A stretch of DNA of 64,000 nucleotides from Isoetes taiwanensis. Its lineage: Eukaryota > Streptophyta > Lycopodiopsida > Isoetales > Isoetaceae. The DNA is taken from positions 826,561 to 890,560 of the forward strand of contig JAJEKV010000176.1 in the NCBI GenBank assembly GCA_021234155.1. Reading direction: 5' to 3'. Positions 25,348 through 36,370 of this stretch are shown in pieces. The translations under genes and the position numbers were made by a program. Under the pieces are notes generated by a model that worked only from the letters and a program-made list of their open reading frames with translations, was not told the origin of the DNA and did not search any database. How positions within the stretch are numbered: position 1 is the stretch's first letter; every line of letters begins with the position of its first letter.

Positions 25348-27655
25348 AAAGTGGAATGTCAGAAAGAAGGCAGTCTTCTACATTGGTCAATATTGTGCTC
25401 AACATAGAAAAGAAGGAAGGCACTGGTCTATCTCACACACTCATTTAATGTGATCTCGAGAGACATATAGATGACCACTTTGGCATAATTTTTTAAGCTA
25501 CTATGAGATCATATCATGTCCAAGCATTTGTTCAAATATTTTGAATGCAGTATCCTTGTATTGGATTTTGCTCAGAAAGAACCTTTTTTTGTGTTGGGTA
25601 TTTGATTATTAATTGTGAACGTCTTTGATTGTTTGGGATGAGCCAGAAGGATAATTGTGAGGGACTTAGAGATTGTAGATAGTCGCATGTCATGCATATT
25701 CGTGTAGACTTCATAACAAATTGTTTTATGGTGTAAAAGTTATAAATTTCATGCATTTGCTAACATCATCGCATAGGCATATTCTGTTTATTTAATTTAA
25801 AATTTTTCCGAAATGACGAATCCATGGAGGTCATTCTATATATAAGAGATTTATATTAGCTTTTGTAGTCCTTTGTAAGAATGTATGCAGTTGATTTTTT
25901 TCTCGATGTCTTAAGTTGCATATGCAGGTGTAGTAAGTGAGAACCATGCTGGGCTTTTTTCAAAAAATCACATTTATAATTTTATTTATTCCAAGTTCTT
26001 ACATAATAGTCATTGGGTTGGGATATGGTTTTGATATAGTTTTAGTAAAAAACAGACAAATTGTTGTATCTGGTCCGTTTATTTCATTTGCATCATGTAC
26101 ACAACAAATTTTATCTGATGAATTTTCTTCTCTGGCAAATTTATGAAGATTAAGGTGGTGCTGATACCCAAGCCTATGTTCTACAAAGGGCCTCTTATTT
26201 ATATAATCACACAACTTGGCTTTGTATCAGTTGGGCTACACGAGCCAAGTGATAGCCTCAAATATGAGGTAAGGATGTCATGCATTAGGGTCTATGGAAC
26301 AAAATACATCTTCACAATATATTTTTTTTCCAGGTGATTCCTTGTAGCGGAGCAAGAGTTTCTTTATGTTCATGGGATGGATTGATACCTAAAGGGATGT
26401 ATTGACTATAATGTGAAGTTGCAATTATCAAGTGGTTGGTGGACAGTAAATGCATGCATCTGAGGGCAAAAATCTTAAAAGATCTTTTATGTTTGAAGGT
26501 GATTTGCAATGGCTTATAATTCACAAGGTATCCATTGAGTTTGGTATGTACTAGATGTACTTACTGGAATGTGGCATTATGTTGGCTTGCAGTCCACTCA
26601 ACAAAATATGCCAAAAGGATGGTAGTAATCACGCCACATCTACTTAAGCGAATTTATAAATATAGTTGTATAAGGATTTCAAGGTGTTACACATGTTCAT
26701 GGTGAAAGCTGAATTTTGACATTTAGAGAAGTATGAACACAAACTATGCACACAAATTTGCCTTGTCTAGGGCTTAGTTGAGTATGATAGCAATGGTTTT
26801 AGCTATAGAAATGTAGCAGTTGACAAACCCTACCTGGTGATCAATAAAAGATAAATTGTTGAAATGATAATTCTAGCATGTTTATTTACAATTACTTGCA
26901 AGAATAAATTGTAATAAGAAACCATTTTATGTTGCTCATTTTAAAAATGTGAGATCTATTCTATTCTTTGAAACATCCATGATATTTTATTCCTAAAACA
27001 ATAAGACCACTTAGTAGAAGCTCCATTATCTGATTTCCTTTTGTTGTGGAAGTTTTAATGTGCAGTTTGTAATTTGTTTTTTCGGTCCTAAGCATCAAGT
27101 TTTCAAAAAGAGGATTAGCTTCATCAAATTCTAATTCAACCCTACTTCTTAGAGCATAATTTTCTATCATTTTTGTTTCACTTCTTAGTTTTCTAATGAT
27201 ATATAATTTCTCTTTTGATGAGTATGCCACAGCAATGGAGAAACGAGGTCTAAAAATCTTCCCCCTTTCATGAAGGTATTGCTGCACTATCTTGGCTATT
27301 GCGTTTGCTTCTTTGATGTCAGTTCGAGCGTGCTTGGTCTCTTGAATGCTTGTTATAAGATCTTTTTGATGATGCATTACTTGTATGGTCAATCAACCAG
27401 GTATTGCCCCCTTCCCGATTCAAGATGGCAAGATCTAATCTTAATGCAACCTTACTTCTGAAAATGTGCGTATTGGTGCACAAATTATAGTTAAAGACCA
27501 AGAACTATGCTCAAAATCAAGATGTTAGAGGAATGAATCCAATAAAAGATTTCTTGCATGATTTAAATCCAGTTGTGTTTTTCTTTAGCTTCACGATGGG
27601 TAAAAAAATCGTGTACTTCCCTTGCACATCGGCATATACATCTTGTACATCTGCA
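25348..27655. other. AT-rich stretch without a supported gene
   Basis: No family recognised. A minus-strand frame at 27392-26961 (143 residues, Lys/Glu-rich, possibly helical, with EANAIAKIVQQYLHERGK) is the longest open stretch but matches nothing I know. A short plus-strand block at 26143-26280 ends at a possible donor (TATGAG|GTAAGG). Both may be chance. Confidence 0.3.
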
Positions 27656-27895
27656 CAATTCCAATGCGCAACCTAAATGTATATGACATCTAAATGACCA
27701 CCAGTGTATATTATGAGCATGTTCTACAACATTTTGCCACATATTTGCAAACATACAAGCATATTGTGAAGTGCTTGCCACATGTTTATGGGTATACAAA
27801 GTATACTGAAATGTGTAATATTTCATGATCATCAACATACTCTAAATGCACAATCTAAATGTACATAACACCTAAGAAATATGACCACCAGATCA
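27656..27895. repeat. Dispersed repeat, copy 1 (X-Y-X order)
   Basis: Unit X (about 45 bases, containing CTAAATGTAYATR and GACCACCAG) occurs at about 27656-27696 and 27841-27894. Between them lies unit Y, about 143 bases, which starts GTATATTATGAGCATGTTC and ends ATTTCATGATCATCAACATA. The same units recur at 32.34-32.66 kb in the order X-X-X-Y, so the parent was probably a tandem X-Y array. Confidence 0.8.
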
Positions 27896-29931
27896 AAATA
27901 AACAAGGTTGCATATCAAACGGGAGCAAATCATTGAAACGAGAGCAAAAGGAATATTCCTCAAAGATTCCCCCTTTTTTTTCAAAAAAAGAGCTAAAATG
28001 AGGCAAAAAAAATTATTTTGGTCATAAAATTGCATTTTGACCCCCCCAAAATCACTCATTTTTTTGTGCAAAGAGAACATTGACTATGTCAAAGTGACAC
28101 TTTTCCTAACAGTTAGAATTTACCTGGAGTGTGTTTTTTGGAAAAACCACTAATCTAAGTGTAACGCCCCTACACAACATTTTGTTAGCTTGGATTGTAT
28201 TCGGAAAAGGTGCTTTTAGGTTATAATGAGTCATTTTTAATGATGTAATTTTTTTAAAGTACCAAAATTATATTCGGAATACACTTTTTGCTATTCGAGG
28301 ATACTTTGAAGTGTATTCCCGGAATACACTTTTGCTTTTTCTTAAAAGTCAAAGTGTATTCGAATCACAATTTTGTTTTGTTTCGAATCCAAAGTGTATT
28401 AGGAATACACTTTTTTGTACAAGTTTTTGAGACTCAACAGTTGATCTTGAAATTTTCGGGTTTTGGGGTTTTCGGCATTTTCAATAGAACCTTGCGATTT
28501 TTCTATGTGGAAAAACAAACCAACAACAACTAGATTTTTAGGCATTTTCAATTTATTTTGATGACCTTTCAATTTTTTTTTTATTTATTTTGTGTGGATC
28601 TACAGGGTCATGGTTTTTAAATAATAAAGCGATTTTGATATTTTTGCTTTTAAGTCCGGGGTCTTGGATTTTGGTTCCAAATCATAAGAGGAAATGTATT
28701 CGGAATACACTTTGTATTAGAATACGTTCCTTTGGTATTTTGTTTTCGCTTTTTGCTAAAGGCGATCTTCCTTTGCAAACCTCGGGCTACCATTTCGAAG
28801 CGGCGATGGCTTTGGCATTGGTGTTGGCTATAGGTAGCACCATGGCACGGGCCTTCAAAGTTCGTTTGTACCGGTTTAGGGTTTTTGCTAAAGTTATTTG
28901 CCAAAGTTCGCTTTCGGCTTTGTGTTGAAGCATCCGGCAACTTGCAAACCTATGTTGGAGACATTTGGCGACTTGAAGCGAATAATTTGCTAGGTAATTT
29001 TCTTGAGACCTTTGGTGATGCGACAAGAAGAATGGAGGATACTTGTTAATAAACATTATAAAGGATACAAGAAACATAGAGGGATCTTGGATCACGGTGC
29101 TAAAATAAAGTGGAAAATGTAATTATGAAGGATACAAGAAAAACGGGGATCTTGGATCAAGGTGCTAAAAAAATTGGAAAATGTATATACGGAATACGTT
29201 TTGTATTCGAATAGGTTTTTTACTGGGACGGGAGAGGGGCGAATTTTTTTTCGCCTCCCGGCGCAATCCGGCGATCTACTTACTTTGGTGATGGCGGCCC
29301 TTAGATTAGGGTTTCTTAGATTAGGCTGGTGATGGCCGGATCTGCGGGACGGATCTATGGATGGATTCATTAAGGATTGATGGAAGGTTTTTGCGGTTAA
29401 GGATTTGTGATTCGACCTTCTTCCTCCTCTGTTAGCAAGCTGCTTGGTAGAAGAAGTTTGGAGTCGCAATTGATGCTTGATTTCTAACCGGAGGCGTGGG
29501 AGAAAGCTGCCAATCTTGACCAAAGCCTTTGTTCAATTCAAATGAGTAAGTCTATCTTCTCTTTAGGGGCCGAACATTAATCTTGTTATTTCATAGTAAG
29601 AGTTCCAAATGCTTTGATCTGTTACTTGACCATTATCCATCTTCAGACCTGGTTGCTTTACATGTGATTCTCTGCATTGAAGAGGCAACAAGCCTTTTGA
29701 CATCCATGTCTATGCATCTGTTTGTGTAACGCCAACAAGTTGTGGCTATTTCTGCTAAAGTATCATACGATTTTCTGAGTTCTTCAAGTTTTGTTTAGCA
29801 TTGCCTCATCGTAGGCAATAAATGGGCAAGTTTTTTCCACAAGAAGCACATGATAAAAATGCCTTTGTGGCTTAAATTTTTAGTCCAAACCCGGTGCCAA
29901 TATCTGAAGGTTGAGCATAGCCTGTCTCTAC
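27896..29931. other. Gene-free stretch with dispersed GTGTATTC/GAATACAC palindromes
   Basis: The only structure seen is the palindrome family listed separately, clustered at 28262-28415 with single copies near 28690 and 29185. Homopolymer runs near 27970 and 28030 give low-complexity peptides. Open frames at 28590-28928 (+) and 29092-29523 (-) contain no known domain. Confidence 0.4.
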
Positions 29932-31866
29932 CATGGAATAAATTACTACTCCCATATTTTAGTGTAGCCAAAATAGGTTTAGCTAAACTACTTTCAAATT
30001 GGGGCTAGAAGTTTCTAACACATGGCTAAACTAAATGGTTTTTCTCCATCACAGTTTCTTGCTTTTGGCTAAACTTTCACAAAATGGAAAGGCAAATATT
30101 AGCTATCACGCTATAGTAATTCAAAAAAATCGAAGCATTTTGGCAAAGACATTGAATTTATTGTAAATACATAAATCAAGACACAAACATACATGAACAT
30201 GTTCAAAAACCTAAAAAAAAGGGACTACATTGTTCCTTTTCCTCTAATGCTTCAACTTTGTACTTGGAACAAGAAAGAAAGTGGAAAAAGAAAAAGAAAA
30301 AGAAAAATATAAACTCTATTTGAAATTTCTTAAAGTTAGTACATACATTGGTATTGAATTTTGGGCTAATCTATACATTTTTCCAAGCCCGCTCTATCTT
30401 AGGTTTAGCTAATCGATGTCCTGATGGATATGTCTGGAGGTAAAGGTTTGGCTATTCAACCTAAAAACTCACTTGGGCGGCAAAAAAATTGGGCTAAAAT
30501 TTTCTTTTTTTTGGGCATTTTTTCCAATTACTTTATCCGTTTTTCTTGGCAAAACTGCTGCAAAATAGCCATTTGGCTAACCTTAGCCGTTATTTTATTC
30601 CATGGTCTCTACATCATCAATTTGCTGCAGTAAATTTTGAATGACCATTAAGGTTTTATGTTGCAACATCATTCATCCAATTGTTCAAAATCGTTTGTCT
30701 GCCTATTTGAAGCTATTTATAACTCTCCATCATTTCTTATGTTTAGCACATTCACATGTTAAGGAGGATATGAATTTGCAGAAAGAAATACCTAACTTCT
30801 TTGAAAAAATGTTGAAGATGAAGTCGAAGACTTTGTCTAATGGAAAGAGTACAAGTTCTTACCTTCAATACATGTATCTTGTTTATGAATGATAATTTAA
30901 TATATTGTACAAATATTTTTGCAAAGACTCGCGATGGCTTCCCATGGCCTACGGCAGGATCATTCAAGAACAAGAGTTTTTCCAAGTTATGAGTTTTGAT
31001 AAAAGGAATTGGATGCATCTTTCAAAAGCACCGCTGAGATCGTTGCACAACCATCATTAGGATCCGGCATATGGACAACCATCATTAGGATCACGAACAT
31101 ATGGACAACCATCATTAGGATCCCGAAGTGTTACACGCAAAACCAAGATAAGCACAAGCTTGAAGATGGCAAAATGCCAATTCCAATATGAAGGCATGCA
31201 TGGCGTTTCCTTGGTTTTCGCCTCTAAATTGGGTTATCTTTGGGTTGATAAATGTAGGTGTTATGTGAACTATTCTTTCAATGCCTTAATAAAGATGTTT
31301 ACGATAACTCATCTATTCTGCAGAGAAAAGAGTTAAAACTGAGGACTCGATCCATCCAGTCTCTGTAAAAGAGAGAGTGCATAAAATAGACCAAATCGAA
31401 TGCAATGAAATATTTGTAAAAGAAAAAGTTTCAAAAGTGGACCAAAATGATTCTTGTTCTATGTCTAGTCAAACTGTAGAAGTTACACGCCAAGCACCCT
31501 AAGGGAGTGTTGCTAATAATGAATCTTATTTTGACCAAGTACCTCTTACATTGGTATTTATTATTATTATCAATTTTAGTTGTTTATTATCAATTTTAGT
31601 TGTAAATACTCTTTAATGTGTTCAGTTATTATCACAAGAGCATGAAAGTTTCCAGCACCTTAACACAGGCAACATGTTGTTCCAGAATATATGTTTGATT
31701 TCTTAGAAAGCAAAGGTGTATTCCAGAATACACATTTGCTTTCTAGAAATTAAAATGTATTAGGAATACACTTTTGCTTTCTCCGAAAAATCCAAAGTGT
31801 ATTCTGGAATACATGTTTGTTTTTTTGAAAAGCATAAGTGTATTCTAGAATACGCTTTTCGTTTTA
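28262..31866. repeat. Interspersed palindrome family AAGTGTATTC-N(1-2)-GAATACACTT
   Basis: Near-palindromic words built on GTGTATTC and GAATACAC occur in two clusters, 28262-28415 and 31697-31860, with isolated copies near 28690 and 29185. I count about 10 to 11 copies. Central bases vary (CCGG, CCAG, TAG, CTGG, CTAG). They are separated by T-rich linkers containing TTTTGCTTTCT. The two clusters flank the hAT-like element at 29932-30604. Confidence 0.75.
29932..30604. mobile_element. hAT-like non-autonomous element, 673 bp, with 8-bp target duplication
   Basis: The left end is CATGGAATAAATTAC and the reverse complement of the right end is CATGGAATAAAATAAC. Perfect copies of GTCTCTAC flank it at 29924-29931 and 30605-30612. 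An 8-base target duplication is the hallmark of hAT elements. Inside, words such as TTTAGCTAA, GGCTAAAC and TTAGCCAAA recur near both ends, as subterminal transposase-binding motifs do in hAT elements. No transposase is encoded. The open frame at 30424-30633 crosses the right end and is not a gene. Confidence 0.8.
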
Positions 31867-32340
31867 CATTTTTTGTTTTATGTGCCCTAGTGTTCATTTG
31901 TTTACTTGATTATTTTCTTGTTTTTCATTCAGCCAATAGATCGTCATAACATGTCAAACATGTTTGATGGAACAACTAAACGTGGAGACTTGGGACAGAT
32001 ACCCAGTTGCAACGTCTGACAAGCATATTGTTCAATATGCACCAAATTTTGAGGATGCTAAATTAATGTACTGAAAATTTTTAAAGAAATAATAATTATT
32101 TTTTCTTCTCTATTTTGATGTTTTTGATATCTCACTTGTAGAGATTACATATTCATGCCTACATTTTGCCATTTTCAAGGGTAAACTTGTCACTTAATGA
32201 GGGGCCAAAATGAGGGCAAAAAAAAAAAGAACCCTCTGAAATTTTCAAGTTTATCAAAAAAGGCCAATTTTTAGAGCATGATGTTTTTTTAAAGGGAATC
32301 TTTGAAACGGGAGTGCTGCAACACTCCCGTTTAATTTGCA
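30613..32340. other. Gene-free stretch with small repeats
   Basis: A short tandem repeat lies at 31049-31127: three copies of about 28 bases containing CAACCATCATTAGGATC. The second cluster of the GTGTATTC palindrome family sits at 31697-31860. A perfect 11-bp hairpin is at 32305-32332. No gene is supported. Confidence 0.5.
32305..32332. repeat. Perfect hairpin, 11-bp stem and 6-base loop
   Basis: AAACGGGAGTG is followed by CTGCAA and then CACTCCCGTTT. The related word AAACGGGAGCAAATC appears at about 27916 beside the other copy of the X-Y repeat, so the hairpin probably marks a boundary of the same repeat family. In plant nuclear DNA it should not be read as a transcription terminator. Confidence 0.8.
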
Positions 32341-32656
32341 ATCTTGTTAATATGTCCACCAGCTCATAAATATGTCCAATGCACAATCTAAATGTCCAAT
32401 GCACAATCTATATCTAAGAAATTTGACCACCAGATCAGAAATATGTCCAATGCACAATCTAAATGTACATGAAACCTAAGAAATATGACCACCAGATCAA
32501 ACCATATGATAAAAAGATGTATATTATGAGCATGTTCTACAATATTTTGCCACATATTTGCAAACATACAAAGCATATTGTGAAGTGCTTGCCACATGTT
32601 TATGGGCATACAAAGTATACTAAAATGTGTAATATTTCATGATGATCAACATACTC
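32341..32656. repeat. Dispersed repeat, copy 2 (X-X-X-Y order)
   Basis: Three partial copies of unit X (CAATGCACAATCTAAATGT, CCACCAGATCA) are followed at 32519-32656 by one copy of unit Y. Y is highly similar to that at 27697-27840 and in the same orientation. The two copies bracket about 4.5 kb. Confidence 0.8.
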
Positions 32657-32767
32657 AAGTACCCACAATTTACTTACAATATCGTATATGTCTAGGAAAG
32701 AGTGAGTAAGGTCATACAAAAAAGATGATATTTTAACAATGGTGGTTAAGAAGATAAAATGTTCTAC

Positions 32768-33805
32768 CTAACGAGGGCAGAACTCAAGCATGTAATCAGT
32801 ACCAGAGGGACAGGTGAAAGTGCTGGTAGAATCATCATAAGCATAACTGTAAGCCTGGGGGCAATGTTGCTTAAAGAGATGGGAGTATTGAGAAGGGCTA
32901 CAAGTTTGAGACCTATCATGGGAGCCAGTGCAACAGAATGCATCAGTCTTGAAGGCATCGCAGGCGCTCTTGCAACCAACAACCGCGCCGCCAACGTTGT
33001 GAAGTTGGAGCTCTAGGGGACAATAAGCATTGACATCACTATGGCAACCAGCAGGGGTGCAATTGTTAGAAGATGGGGAGATTTTCATGGGAAGATTGTA
33101 GCCGTCCACGAGGGACACGTCATAGAAATCCTTGCCACCCCAGCCGTTGAGCTGGAGCTCGGCCAGCGTAACGGGCGGCACCCCGCCGGCGCCTCGACAT
33201 TCCATGGCGGAACCGCAATCCCCGGTGTCGCATAATCCACGGCCGGATGAGTCGAATCTGCAGCCTGTTCTGCCCCAGAATCGGCCACCCCAACCTGCGG
33301 GCATCGAGATCTCCGAAACCTGAGCAATCTCCATCGTTGATCCCCCGAGCCCCACCGGCGAATGTCCGCCGTTGGACACCCATGCGGGCCAGATCGTGAA
33401 CGGGCACGAATTCTTCATTCTGATAGTCACTCCCTTTGTTCCTGCAGAATTTCCGAGCTCTTATAAAAACACACAGAGATTTTGATGCAAAAAAAAAACG
33501 ATTCAGTTCGGGAATTTTTCAAGCTGTTAACGCACAGATTTTGATGCAAAAAAACCCCATCCAGAATAGGAATTTTCCATGCTCTTACCAAAACATACAC
33601 ACATTTGAATGCAAAAAAACCCCATTCAGAACAGGAATTTTCCAAGCTCTTACCAAAAACACACACACACAGATTGTGATGCGAAAAAAAAAAAACCATT
33701 CAAAGCGGAATAGGAAATGCTGATTTACGAACCCAATACGCCCCAGCTCAGAAGAAGAAAAAACGCCCATAATCGGTTGGAGCTTGAAGCTTTTGCCTTC
33801 GCCAT
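32768..33805 (-). CDS. Thaumatin-like protein (PR-5 family), two exons, apparently intact
   Basis: Family role: secreted, disulfide-rich defence-related proteins of plants, often glucan-binding or antifungal. Exon 1 (33805-33733) encodes a signal peptide with the hydrophobic core LWAFFLLLSWGVL. The intron (33732-33442) begins G|GTTCGT and ends TTCTGCAG|G, in phase 1. Exon 2 (33441-32768) encodes the mature domain. The predicted length is 248 residues, normal for the family. The mature part starts TKGVTIRMKNSCPFTIWP. The family signature is present as GRGLCDTGDCGSAMEC, there are 16 cysteines as in large TLPs, and the acidic cleft residues appear in GCRFD, TLAEL and DFYDVSLVDGYN. The ATG at 33805 is preferred to the out-of-frame ATG at 33833 because only it gives a signal peptide joining in frame. 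It is the only clearly intact gene in the window. Confidence 0.93.
33466..33716. repeat. Minisatellite of about 62 bp in the thaumatin-like gene intron
   Basis: Four imperfect tandem copies fill most of the 291-base intron. Each contains CACAGATTTTGATGC, a run of A, CCATTCAG, GGAATTTTCCAAGCTC and TTACCAAAAACAC. Open frames crossing it on both strands are repeat artefacts. Confidence 0.85.
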
Positions 33806-33849
33806 AGCCGCTTCTGCTTCTCCGGTAATACATGATTTTGTAAAATGGT

Positions 33850-33857
33850 GGTTTATA
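33850..33857 (-). promoter_or_regulatory. Candidate TATA box of the thaumatin-like gene
   Basis: The minus strand reads GCTATAAACC about 50 bases upstream of the chosen ATG. A start site 25-30 bases downstream would fall at or just after the out-of-frame ATG at 33833, leaving a very short leader. This is inferred from spacing only. Confidence 0.35.
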
Positions 33858-33859
33858 GC

Positions 33860-35069
33860 AGTTGAGCCTTGCCTGACTCTTCACTAAAATTAGAAATCGT
33901 GAGACCAAATATATGTGACCTACCTACACCCCTGAACTGTATTCATTTAATATGCATACTGCTGGCGTGTCTTTATCTGATCATGCCACGTAAAATCTTA
34001 ATTTTGCTGATATCACATAGATCTGTGTCTTTTCCTAAAAAGTTAGCAATTGAGCAGAAGTATTTAAAATTAGTCCTAACGGCTCTTGTATGTTTCTTTC
34101 ATGGTGTAAGGGTATGATCCCATGAGCCGGACCCGATTCTAAAATTCACTATATTACAAAACAAAGTCCGCAAACTGTTTCCATGAGCACCCTGACTTCC
34201 AAGCAACGGACCCGAGCTTTCAAAAATCCTAGGGTTCGAAGTTCGACCTAAGTTTTCTCCAGTCAAGTTTGTGTTCATGTCAAGTTTGTGTTCATGAGAA
34301 CGTCCCTTAAGGGCGAGGTTTTCATGCAGCATGATCCCTCCAATCCTTAGAAAGACATCTAGAATTTTATCGTCTTAGCTTCTCTAACGTAAAAATCCAT
34401 CTCCCAGTTGCAAACATTCTATTTCCCGTGTATTGTCGAGATCATGGAATTACAAGCCTTTCTTACACTCCACTGCTAATTTAGTGACAAGTGATTGTAA
34501 TTGCCATGGCATGTCCCACTACAAGCCTTTCTTACACTGCATGATTTTTAACTACTGAGGTCAATTATGGCTCGAAAGGTCCAGTATATGGTCTAATCGC
34601 AATTAATCTCTACGACTAGTTCAGCCATCTAGCAAACCAAGCCCATGCCAGTTCCTTAATGAGAAACATTTGGATAGAATCTCTACCACTAGTTTGTCCA
34701 TCTAGCACATTATGCATGGTCCAGTTCTTTAATGAGAAACATTTGGATAGTCAAAGTTACTACCAAAATGAAAGAATGTCGTGATGCCCGTGCTTGCTTT
34801 TCAAAGAATTGTCATTTTAAACCCAGAATCTAATTAGAGATAAGAAGCATTTGTTCTTTGAAAGAAGACAAGCTATGATGGGCTCTTTGTTTCAAACAAA
34901 ACCTAAGTTTTTTTTGAAAAACCTATTGCATAAGCCTGATTAGGCCAAATTTGATTTGAGCACTCTACTTGGTTTTGTGAGATCTTTATACTATGTTGAG
35001 AATTCTGATTGCATGCCTATATTAGATGTCACAGAAGATTTGTTTTCTTGCAAAAATGTGCATTGCTAA
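33860..35069. other. Intergenic stretch with short tandem duplications
   Basis: No gene seen. A duplication of about 75 bases (containing TAATGAGAAACATTTGGATAG) occupies about 34605-34756. A smaller one (CTACAAGCCTTTCTTACACT) spans about 34450-34541. Near 34257 CAAGTTTGTGTTCATG is repeated twice. Confidence 0.5.
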
Positions 35070-36370
35070 TTGAAGAAGATGAGTAATGACAAAGCATTTG
35101 ATCTTGGCATTTCTAGTGATTTGATAAAATTGGATGGTAAAGAATTCAAAGAAACTCAACCAGGTAGTTACCAACCTGTTAAATGTTGCATTTCAGTTGC
35201 AATTGCCAAAAGTTTGGAACGAATGCAGGCTTATTCCAATTTTTTTCAGGGGACAAACAGGATAAAAATTTATCGCACTATCATGGTTGGACATACTTTC
35301 TCTATATTACTAGATGGATTGTTGGAAAGTAAAATTAGTGATTGGGATGATACTAATAGTAAAAGAGCTAATGCCTGAGCTGGATTTCGGAAGAACTCGA
35401 TCATTTGCTTATATTGATTATAGAGCAAGTAACGAAGCCAAGAAGGACTCGTTACTTAGCATTTATAGACTTATCGAAGGCCTTTGATACATTGCCTAGA
35501 GAAGGTCTTCATGCACACATGGAATGTTTTGTTGTTCCTTCTTCTCTTAGAGGAGTAGGTACTAGATTGTATGAGGAGATTATTGCAAAACTGTCAGCTC
35601 AAGTACCAGCGGAGGTTCAAAGTACAATTAGAGTCTGGAAAGGTTGTCCGCTCTTTCCAACCCTCTTTGGACTTTACATTGATGAGTTAGAAGAGTGGTT
35701 GAGAGTAAGAGGGCACGTAGGTTCTTATTTAGAACATTGTATTTTCCAGTTGTTGCTTTATGCTGATGATGTGCTGCTTATCTTTGAAAATTCAGATGGT
35801 CTCCAAAAACATCTTGATAATTTAGAATCCTTTTGTGAGACTCGCAAGATGAATGTAAGCAAATCCAAAACAATGACATTTGGGTCTTCTAAGACATCAA
35901 CATTCTAATACAAAGGTGAGCTCCTTGAAACATTTAACTACTATAAGTATTTGGGATTGGAGGTAACATCAAATTTTAAGTGGAAAGAATGTGTGTGCAA
36001 GAAGCTTGCTAGTAAGAGAGCAGCCCTTTATGTGCAAGAGGCTTTCAAGGTGTCATAAGGCCTCCTTGACTAATTTTTGGCTTAATAAATGCTTTTCAAA
36101 ACACTAGAGCAGAGTGTGTTATTATATGGCATTCCGGTTTGGGAGCCCTCTATTTCAGTAAAAATGTGGTGTCAGTTTGAATCCATCTTGAAAATCTTTT
36201 TACATGAGGAGTTGGGGGTTAAATAATAAACTCCTTTTGCAATTATGTTAGCTGAGACTGGCATGTTATCTTTAGGAGCAGAGCCTTTGCCTGATAATTA
36301 ACGTTGTAAATAGGTTGAGAAAATTGGAAGATGGCAGGTGGGCGAAGATGGGTAAATTGGGCGGTTACAA
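35070..36370 (+). pseudogene. Second LINE fragment: reverse transcriptase of a different non-LTR family
   Basis: Role of the family: reverse transcription of a retroelement. Seen in order on the plus strand: YRTIMVGHTFS near 35265 (upstream RT block), SKRANA then AGFRKNS across a stop and frameshift near 35375, LAFIDLSKAFDTLPREGL near 35450, GCPLFPTLFGLYIDELEEWL near 35645, and the catalytic block QLLLYADDVLLIFE near 35750. After a stop near 35907 come YYKYLGLEVTSNFKW and VLLYGIPVWEPSIS. The normally conserved Gln before GCPL is Lys here (WKGCPL). Several stops and frame changes are present; no endonuclease domain or poly(A) tail was found, so it is a truncated, dead copy. The motif style differs from the LINE at 9.8 kb. 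Confidence 0.85.

Noticed and set aside
32305-32332. Hairpin resembling a bacterial rho-independent terminator
   Set aside because: The window is plant nuclear DNA with spliced genes. The hairpin belongs to a repeat family.
33585-33908. Minus-strand frame of 107 codons overlapping the thaumatin-like exon 1
   Set aside because: It uses the out-of-frame upstream ATG and runs into the intron minisatellite. The alternative frame gives a proper signal peptide and splice.
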